Below, one piece after another: positions 57,746-64,000 of a stretch of DNA of 64,000 nt. How positions within the stretch are numbered: position 1 is the first letter of the stretch; every line of letters starts with the position of its first letter. The stretch comes from JACMJL01 sp963791805 (GTDB taxonomy: Bacteria; Bacillota; Clostridia; Clostridiales; Clostridiaceae). The position numbers were made by a program, and so were the translations under genes. Location of the stretch: assembly GCA_963791805.1 (NCBI GenBank), contig CAWBTU010000004.1:1-64000 (forward strand), written 5' to 3'. Under the pieces are notes generated by a model. That model was not told the DNA's origin. It did not search any database and was given only the letters and a program-made list of their open reading frames with translations.

Positions 57746-58693
57746 TTATAAAGTTCGAAATACATATCCTTGATCTTTTAAAAATTTAATAATCTGAGGC
57801 AATGCTTTTGGAGTAGTAGTTTTTCCTGCAGCATCATGCATTAAAATAATTAATTCCTTTTGACCAGAGTAAGTTTGTTTAAACCTTGCCATTAGCCTAT
57901 CTACTGATGCAAGAGAAACTTCTGCGTCTCCGGTCAAACAATTCCAGTCCACATAATGATACCCTGCTTTCTGAGCAACTTGCCTATATGTTGGTTTATC
58001 TGAAGATCCACCAGGGAATCTTATTAGCGTTTTATTATAATCACCAATTATTGATGTTATAACAGTATTTGCTTTACTAAAATCACTTAAAAAATTTTGC
58101 GATGAACCATAGATATATTTGTAATCATGAGTATATGAATGGTTTCCTATAGCATTTCCTTCTGCTTTTTCCCTTTTTAATATACTTGGATATGCTTCAA
58201 CTCTGCTTCCTAATACGAAAAATGTTGCCTTGACATTTTCTTGTTTTAAGACGTCTAAAATTAAAGGTGTTACATTAAGTGACGGACCATCATCAAAGGT
58301 TAAGTAAGCCACTTTACTGCCAATTGGTACAGCTTGAGTGTTTTTAGTTGCCAAGGCTTGTACCGCTTTGGCCTGAGCTTCAGCTTTAGCTTGTGCATCT
58401 GCTCTAGCTTGTGCTTCAGCCTTAGCCTGGGCTTCAGCTTCAGCCTGTTTTTTTGCTTCTGCTTGTCTTGCTGCTTCCTCTTCAGCTTGTTTCTGAGCTG
58501 CTGCTTGTCTCTCAGCTTCTGCCTGTCTTTCAGCCTCAGCTTTTTGCTCCTGAACTAAGAGTAGTTTTCTATTTGAAGCCTCAGCTCTACTTCCTTTAAC
58601 CTGATTATATTTAAAGCTTATTAAAACTGATATCGCGCATATTACCAATAAACTTGCCAAAAGGGAATATACTCTTCTTTTGTTAATTTTCAT
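57746..58693 (-). CDS. Polysaccharide deacetylase with Ala/Gln/Glu coiled-coil stalk
   Basis: About 315 residues from the ATG at 58693 (GAGGTGAAAAATCA ahead). N-terminal membrane anchor (YSLLASLLVICAISVLI), then about 70 residues of repeated EAERQAEAERQAAAQKQ-like heptads forming a stalk, then a NodB domain: YLTFDDGP, zinc motif GNHSYTH, RFPGGSS. Likely a surface peptidoglycan N-acetylglucosamine or chitooligosaccharide deacetylase. The stalk sequence is repetitive at DNA level as well (tandem GCT-rich units near 58370-58560). Confidence 0.88.
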   Translation of the reverse strand: MKINKRRVYSLLASLLVICAISVLISFKYNQVKGSRAEASNRKLLLVQEQKAEAERQAEAERQAAAQKQAEEEAARQAEAKKQAEAEAQAKAEAQARADAQAKAEAQAKAVQALATKNTQAVPIGSKVAYLTFDDGPSLNVTPLILDVLKQENVKATFFVLGSRVEAYPSILKREKAEGNAIGNHSYTHDYKYIYGSSQNFLSDFSKANTVITSIIGDYNKTLIRFPGGSSDKPTYRQVAQKAGYHYVDWNCLTGDAEVSLASVDRLMARFKQTYSGQKELIILMHDAAGKTTTPKALPQIIKFLKDQGYVFRTL

Positions 58694-58796
58694 TTGATTT
58701 TTCACCTCGACTGAATATACTATAATACTACTATAGCACATTAAACTTTTTATAGTTTTCAAATGTATTACAATAAGTTACATTATAGTTACAAAA

Positions 58797-58830
58797 CTAA
58801 AACCCCAAAGTACCACTATATTACTTTGGG
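58797..58830 (-). terminator. Terminator of the activase-like gene
   Basis: Minus strand CCCAAAGTA / TACTTTGGG, then GTTTTAGTTTT. Confidence 0.8.
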
Positions 58831-58838
58831 ATTTTAAT

Positions 58839-61800
58839 TTATTCTTTTATAAATACAATTTCATCAACTGCATTATCTAATTTTCCTGTAGTAGATGTTA
58901 AGTTTCTTCTGTTTATTAACATTTGTTTTGATTTTCCAGACTTAAATTTAGGTTTATAATCAATCTTCTTAATCTCACTAATTTTTCTATTTTCATTCTT
59001 TAAATTTTTAAAAGCCACTGATAACATTAGTTTAATTCTGTTCAATTGATTAACTTCACTAGCACCAGGATCATAATCTATCCCTACCACATTAGTGCCT
59101 GGATACCTTCTCTTTAATTCTTTAAACATACCTTTACCTGTTACATGGTTTGGTAAACAAGCAAAAGGTTGCATGCAAACTATATTTTTAACTCCACTTT
59201 CAATAAGTTCTACCATTTCTGCAGTTAAGAACCAACCTTCTCCTGTCTGATTTCCAATGGAAACTATAGGTGCCGCTGCCAAAGAAAGTTCTTTTATGCT
59301 TTTTGGAGCTTCAAATCTATTGCTTTCATCTAATGCCTTTTTCATTTCCTTCTGATAAAACTCCATTATACTTACCATTAAGTTTCCAACAGTCTTATCA
59401 ATCTTATTCCCTGATAAAACCTTTTCCTTGTAATTCTGATTATAAGCACAATAAAGGAAAAAGCCTAACAAATCTGGCATTACAGCCTCTCCGCCTTCTT
59501 CTTCAATAATACTTACAATATCATTGTTTGCAGTTGGATGAAATTTAACTAAAATTTCTCCTACTAATCCTACTTTTGGTTTTGCTGTTTCATTAATTTC
59601 TAAATTATCAAAGTCCGAAATAATTTGTCTAATTTTTTTCTTATATTCTCTAATTGATTGCACTTTACTTACAGATGCTTTACAGTCCTCCATCCATTTG
59701 TCATATAATAGATTTGCAGAGCCTTTAATTTTTTCATATGGTCTCACCCTATAAAGAACTCTCATTAAAATATCCCCATAGACGGTTGCCATTACAAATT
59801 TTCTAAGCATTGCAATTGAATATTTCATTCCTGGATTCTTTTCAATTCCAGAAGCACTTACAGAAACTACTGCAATATTTTCAAATCCTGCATCTTTTAG
59901 AGCTTTTCTTAAGAAACCAATATAATTAGTTGCCCTACAACCCCCACCAGTTTGAGTGATAAAAATCGAAGTATTATTCACATCATATTTTCCCGATTTT
60001 AAAGCTTCAATGATTTGTCCAACAACAATTATTGAAGGATAACAGGCATCGTTATTTACATACTTCAAACCTTCTTCTACTGCACTTTTATCAACTGAAG
60101 GCAGTATTTCAATTTTATACCCAGATGAGCTGATTGCCTCTTGATACAGCTCAAAATGTATAGGAGACATCTGCGGTGCCAATATTGTATGATTTTTTCT
60201 CATCTCTTCTGTGAATATTACTCTTTCCTTAGCGGTATGTTGTTTAAAAGATTTAATTCCATTTAAATCTCTTTCCTGCATTGCTGCACGTAAAGAACGA
60301 ATTCTAATTCGGGCAGCACCTAAATTATTGCCTTCATCAATTTTTAAAACCGTATATATTTTCCCGTAGGAATCCATTATTTCTTGAACTTGGTCTGTTG
60401 TTACTGCATCTATTCCACATCCAAAGGAATTTAACTGAATAATTTCTAAGTTATCCTGCTCGGCAACAAAACTAGCCGCTGCATATAGCCGTGAATGGTA
60501 TGCCCACTGATCAACAACTCTCAATGGTCTTGCAACATTACCTAGGTGTGCCACAGAATCTTCAGTTAAAACAGCCATTTCATATCCCGTTATAATATTG
60601 GGAATACCATGGTTTATTTCGGGATCAATGTGATATGGTCTTCCAGCTAAAACTATACCTTTTTTACCAGTTTCCTTCAAATATTTTAAAACTTCTTCAC
60701 CTTTATTTCTAATATCAGCCTTTACATCTAGTTTTTCCTTCCAAGCTTTATCAAAAGCAGACTTCATCTCTTTCTTTGAAATTCCTTGCGGTTTGAATTC
60801 TTCATAAAGTCTTTCAAAAAATCTAGTTTTATTGTCTAAAGGGAGAAATGGGTTCATAAATTTAATATTTTTTTCTCTAAGCACATCCATATTATTTTTA
60901 ATAACTTCTGGATATGAAATTACAATTGGACAGTTGAAACAATTATTAGCTCCCTCATCTTCCTTTTGTTCAAAAGGTAAGCTTGGATAAAAAATAAAGT
61001 CTACCTCTTTATTAATTAAACTCATAATGTGACCATGAACTAATTTTGCAGGATAACATACTGATTCAGAAGGAATTGTTTCAATACCTTGCTCATAAAT
61101 CTTTTTTGAAGATCTTGGAGAAAGCTCAACTCTATATCCAAGCTCCTTGAAGAATACTGCCCAAAATGGGTAGTTCTCATAAATATTTAATACTCTAGGA
61201 ATTCCAACCGTTCCCCTTGTTGCTTCTTCTTTCGTTAGAGGCTTATATGCAAATATTTTTTTATATTTATAATCATAGAGGTTTGGAATATCACTTTTAT
61301 GAGTTTCTTCCCCTTCCCCTCTTTCACATCTATTACCAGAAATAAATTCTTTACCTCCTGGAAATTTGTTTATGGTTAACAAACAATTATTACTACAAAG
61401 ACCACAGCGTCTCATGGATGCTTCCATAGTAAAACTGCTTAAGTCCTTTTCTTTTATTAATGTGCTTTCATAACCCTCTTCATATCTTTGCTTGCCAATA
61501 ATTGCAGCTCCAAAAGCACCCATAATACCAGCAATATCTGGTCTAACAGCTTCTCTGCCTGAAATTAACTCAAAACTCCTTAAAACAGCATCATTATAAA
61601 AAGTTCCACCTTGAACAATAATTTTTTCTCCAAGTTCTTTAGGATTTCTAATTTTTATTACCTTAAAAAGAGCATTTTTTATAACCGAATAAGAAAGACC
61701 TGCCGAAATATCGCCAACCTTTGCGCCTTCCTTCTGAGCTTGTTTAACTCTTGAATTCATAAACACCGTACATCTTGATCCTAAATCAACAGGATTGCTT

Positions 61801-63221
61801 GACGTAAGTGCTGATTTAGCAAAATCATTAATACTCATATTAAGTGAATATGCAAAAGTTTCTAGGAAAGATCCACAGCCTGAAGAACATGCTTCATTGA
61901 GCATAATGCTACTAATAATACCTTCCTTTATTCTAAGGCATTTCATATCCTGTCCACCTATATCAAGAATAAAATCTACTCCTGGCAAGAAAAAGTCAGC
62001 CGCCTTATAGTGTGCAACTGTTTCAATTTCACCAATATCAACAGATAATGCTGATTTAATTAACGCTTCCCCATAACCTGTAACAACTGAATTTGCAATA
62101 ACCGCTTCAGTAGGCAGAATACCATATAACTCTTTTAATATGGTTATACATTGCTTTAAAGGATTACCTTGGTTACTTCCATAATATGAGTAAAGTAGCG
62201 CACCATTTTCATCAATAAGCGCTGCCTTAGTTGTGGTTGAACCTGCATCAATTCCCAAGTAACACTTACCTTTATAAGTATTTAAGTCATTTCTTTTAGC
62301 TTTATGCAAACTATGTCTATCATTAAACTCATTACGCTCTTGATTATCAATAAATAAGGGCCTTAATCTTTCAATCTCATGACTAACTGATTCTTTTAAT
62401 TTTGTAAGCCTAGAGTTTAAATCCTTGAAGGAAATCACTTTCTCCTCTTTTGAGGAAAGTGCAGCCCCTATAGCTACGAATAGCTGTGAATTTTCTGGAA
62501 AAATCACTTGCTCTGGAGTCAGATTTAAAGTTTCAACAAACCTTTTCCTTAACTCAGATAAAAAATATAATGGTCCTCCTAGAAACGCAACATTACCCCT
62601 AATAGGTTTTCCACAGGCAAGACCACTTATAGTCTGATTTACCACAGATTGAAAAATAGATGCCGCAATATCTTCTCTTGCAGCTCCTTCATTGAGCAAA
62701 GGTTGCACATCTGTTTTAGCAAAAACACCACATCTAGCAGCAATAGGATATAAAACGTTATAGCTCTTTGCCATTTCATTTAGTCCAAAAGCATCTGTTT
62801 GAAGTAATGCCGACATTTGATCTATAAAAGCTCCCGTACCGCCTGCGCAGGTTCCATTCATTCTCTGATCAATGGTATCATCAAAATAAGTTATCTTTGC
62901 ATCTTCTCCACCCAGTTCTATTGCTACATCAGTTTGTGGAATTAATGTCTCAACAGTTTTTGTCCCAGCAATTACTTCTTGGACAAAAGCAACATCTAAC
63001 CACTTAGATACTAAAAAGCCACCTGAACCTGTTACCATAACAGTTACTAATTCTTCTTTAAATATAGAAGATGCTTCTTCTATTAAACTAACTATTGTAT
63101 TCTTAATATCTGAAAAATGTCTTTCGTATTTACTAAATAATATTTTATCGCTATCGTCAATAACAACTAGTTTTACAGTTGTCGATCCAACATCTAGACC
63201 CAAATGTAATAACCTTCTCAT
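58839..63221 (-). CDS. Large CoA-dehydratase activase-like fusion protein
   Basis: 1460 residues. Two BadF/BcrA-type ATPase domains: [16 protein letters not shown] (about 8) with [12 protein letters not shown], and [16 protein letters not shown] (about 327) with [11 protein letters not shown] and the [13 protein letters not shown] cluster cysteines. Next a linker with [12 protein letters not shown], then a DUF2229 domain ([15 protein letters not shown]) and a 2-hydroxyacyl-CoA dehydratase subunit-like part ([30 protein letters not shown]). This fused form is common in clostridia. Actual substrate unknown; a radical-based dehydration or reductive role is inferred from the activase family. No dehydratase operon adjacent. 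Confidence 0.85.
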   Translation of the reverse strand: MRRLLHLGLDVGSTTVKLVVIDDSDKILFSKYERHFSDIKNTIVSLIEEASSIFKEELVTVMVTGSGGFLVSKWLDVAFVQEVIAGTKTVETLIPQTDVAIELGGEDAKITYFDDTIDQRMNGTCAGGTGAFIDQMSALLQTDAFGLNEMAKSYNVLYPIAARCGVFAKTDVQPLLNEGAAREDIAASIFQSVVNQTISGLACGKPIRGNVAFLGGPLYFLSELRKRFVETLNLTPEQVIFPENSQLFVAIGAALSSKEEKVISFKDLNSRLTKLKESVSHEIERLRPLFIDNQERNEFNDRHSLHKAKRNDLNTYKGKCYLGIDAGSTTTKAALIDENGALLYSYYGSNQGNPLKQCITILKELYGILPTEAVIANSVVTGYGEALIKSALSVDIGEIETVAHYKAADFFLPGVDFILDIGGQDMKCLRIKEGIISSIMLNEACSSGCGSFLETFAYSLNMSINDFAKSALTSSNPVDLGSRCTVFMNSRVKQAQKEGAKVGDISAGLSYSVIKNALFKVIKIRNPKELGEKIIVQGGTFYNDAVLRSFELISGREAVRPDIAGIMGAFGAAIIGKQRYEEGYESTLIKEKDLSSFTMEASMRRCGLCSNNCLLTINKFPGGKEFISGNRCERGEGEETHKSDIPNLYDYKYKKIFAYKPLTKEEATRGTVGIPRVLNIYENYPFWAVFFKELGYRVELSPRSSKKIYEQGIETIPSESVCYPAKLVHGHIMSLINKEVDFIFYPSLPFEQKEDEGANNCFNCPIVISYPEVIKNNMDVLREKNIKFMNPFLPLDNKTRFFERLYEEFKPQGISKKEMKSAFDKAWKEKLDVKADIRNKGEEVLKYLKETGKKGIVLAGRPYHIDPEINHGIPNIITGYEMAVLTEDSVAHLGNVARPLRVVDQWAYHSRLYAAASFVAEQDNLEIIQLNSFGCGIDAVTTDQVQEIMDSYGKIYTVLKIDEGNNLGAARIRIRSLRAAMQERDLNGIKSFKQHTAKERVIFTEEMRKNHTILAPQMSPIHFELYQEAISSSGYKIEILPSVDKSAVEEGLKYVNNDACYPSIIVVGQIIEALKSGKYDVNNTSIFITQTGGGCRATNYIGFLRKALKDAGFENIAVVSVSASGIEKNPGMKYSIAMLRKFVMATVYGDILMRVLYRVRPYEKIKGSANLLYDKWMEDCKASVSKVQSIREYKKKIRQIISDFDNLEINETAKPKVGLVGEILVKFHPTANNDIVSIIEEEGGEAVMPDLLGFFLYCAYNQNYKEKVLSGNKIDKTVGNLMVSIMEFYQKEMKKALDESNRFEAPKSIKELSLAAAPIVSIGNQTGEGWFLTAEMVELIESGVKNIVCMQPFACLPNHVTGKGMFKELKRRYPGTNVVGIDYDPGASEVNQLNRIKLMLSVAFKNLKNENRKISEIKKIDYKPKFKSGKSKQMLINRRNLTSTTGKLDNAVDEIVFIKE

Positions 63222-63467
63222 CGCTCATCTTCCCATTCTTCTTAATTGTTTATAATAAACACCTTGTAATAGTATTTATTAGTCCACTTTTTATTATATG
63301 TTTTTATCTTGAAAATTTCAACTATTCCTATTATTTTATGCGTGCAAGATATTATCTCAACTTCACTTATTTGAATATTTAGGGATAAAATTGGAGAAAA
63401 TAAAGGTAATATTTTATATTTAAAGCTAATAGAATTTATATAGAAGTTTACTTTTGGAGGCGATAAA

Positions 63468-63818
63468 ATGAATTACTTTAATAGGGCAAATGATTATTAT
63501 AATTCAAAAGACTATAATAGTGCCATTGAAATGTATAAAAAATCCTCAACAAATCAACAAAATGAACCAGCTTGCCTTTATAATTCTGCTGTATGTTTTA
63601 TAAAATTACAACAGTATAATAAAGCAATCCCACTTCTAAAATCCGCCATAAATCTAAAAAAACAAAGCATCTACTTTTTTAATCTTGCCTACTGCTACGC
63701 AATGGAAAAAGACTACAAAAAAGCACTAATTCACTTTAACATCGCCTGGTCCCTTGACGAAACCGATAAAGACTGCGAAAAAGCAATAAACTTAATAACA
63801 AGGAACTTGAAAAAGTAA
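63468..63818 (+). CDS. Tetratricopeptide repeat protein
   Basis: 116 residues, three TPR-type repeats: ANDYYNSKDYNSAIEMYKKS, ACLYNSAVCFIKLQQYNKAIPLL and YFFNLAYCYAMEKDYKKALIHF. A protein-interaction scaffold. No signal peptide. RBS TGGAGGCG. Partner unknown; followed by repeats. Confidence 0.82.
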   Translation: MNYFNRANDYYNSKDYNSAIEMYKKSSTNQQNEPACLYNSAVCFIKLQQYNKAIPLLKSAINLKKQSIYFFNLAYCYAMEKDYKKALIHFNIAWSLDETDKDCEKAINLITRNLKK

Positions 63819-63844
63819 CTCCAACTATTTTTTTAATACATAAA

Positions 63845-63888
63845 TGCGTTAAGTCCACCAAATGTTTGAGCATAGCGAGTTCTCAACC
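63845..63888. repeat. Isolated loop segment of the long hairpin family
   Basis: GCGTTAAGTCCACCAAATG...GCATAGCGAGTT matches the loop of the two full copies but has no arms attached. It is probably a broken older copy beside the newer one that follows. Confidence 0.6.
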
Positions 63889-63931
63889 ATCTTCTCACGT
63901 CAAATATTAATATTTACTCTACTATTCAAAA

Positions 63932-64000
63932 TGTACGCAAAAGTAACAAGATGCTATTTTCTGCGTAGAGTTTGTCTGAACGAGCACTAGAAAGACTTGG
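63932..64000. repeat. Long hairpin element, copy 3, cut by window edge
   Basis: Left arm only: GTAACAAGATGCTATTTTCT, then TGCGTAGAGTTTGTCTGAACGA and AGAAAGACTT. The right arm, if present, lies beyond the window. Confidence 0.65.

Noticed and set aside
58334..58558. Cys/Ser/Phe-rich plus-strand frame
   Set aside because: Reverse reading of the Ala/Gln/Glu stalk repeats in the deacetylase gene.

Overview
The window is low-GC DNA from a spore-forming Firmicute, most likely Clostridium sensu stricto. Evidence: two alpha/beta-type SASP genes, a spoVA operon, ytxC, T-box leaders in front of thrS and valS, sigma-G-like promoters and strong AGGAGG ribosome binding sites.

Layout. 1-6.8 kb: thrS (cut by the window edge) with its T-box, ytxC, a GME-fold protein, a five-tRNA cluster (Val-Asp-Phe-Gly-Cys), hslO, a methyltransferase and a SASP. 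6.8-12.5 kb: an oligopeptide ABC transporter operon, oppABCDF. 13-19 kb: diaminopimelate/lysine synthesis (asd-dapA-dapB, a PatA-like aminotransferase, dapH) plus a corrinoid adenosyltransferase. 19-30 kb: ssDNA-binding protein, PdaB-like deacetylase, SASP, DUF4364, folC, spoVACDE with DUF1657, valS. 30-33 kb: an island of hairpin repeats, a FabH-like protein without the usual His/Asn, and a STAS-like protein.

33-52 kb is one minus-strand locus for choline fermentation in a glycyl-radical bacterial microcompartment. CutC makes trimethylamine and acetaldehyde, CutD activates it, a CoA-acylating aldehyde dehydrogenase and PduL lead to acetyl phosphate, and an iron alcohol dehydrogenase makes ethanol. 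Shell genes: three BMC-H, two tandem-BMC, a EutS-like, a CcmL/EutN pentamer and a GrpU-like protein. PduS, EutJ, EutP, EutQ and a EutT-like protein accompany them, and two DMT-family permeases bracket the locus. A second aldehyde dehydrogenase next to cutC has lost its catalytic Cys.

52-57 kb carries the regulators. A membrane dCache sensor and a sensor-less sigma-54 activator form one operon; a PocR-domain histidine kinase and an AraC-type response regulator form another. A near-consensus -24/-12 promoter with upstream palindromes precedes the kinase operon. A 65-nt block (46/65 identical, no gaps) is shared by the leaders of the cut operon and of the sensor operon. I infer a cascade with feedback. 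57-64 kb: a peptidoglycan deacetylase, a 1460-residue CoA-dehydratase-activase-like protein and a TPR protein.

Two repeat families recur: a GGGACACCC short hairpin, and a roughly 205-bp near-palindrome whose two full copies differ by changes matched in both arms. About 21 single-base frameshifts break nine or ten conserved genes. Most are +1 insertions, which looks more like sequencing error than decay, so the affected genes are annotated as full spans with the shift sites noted.
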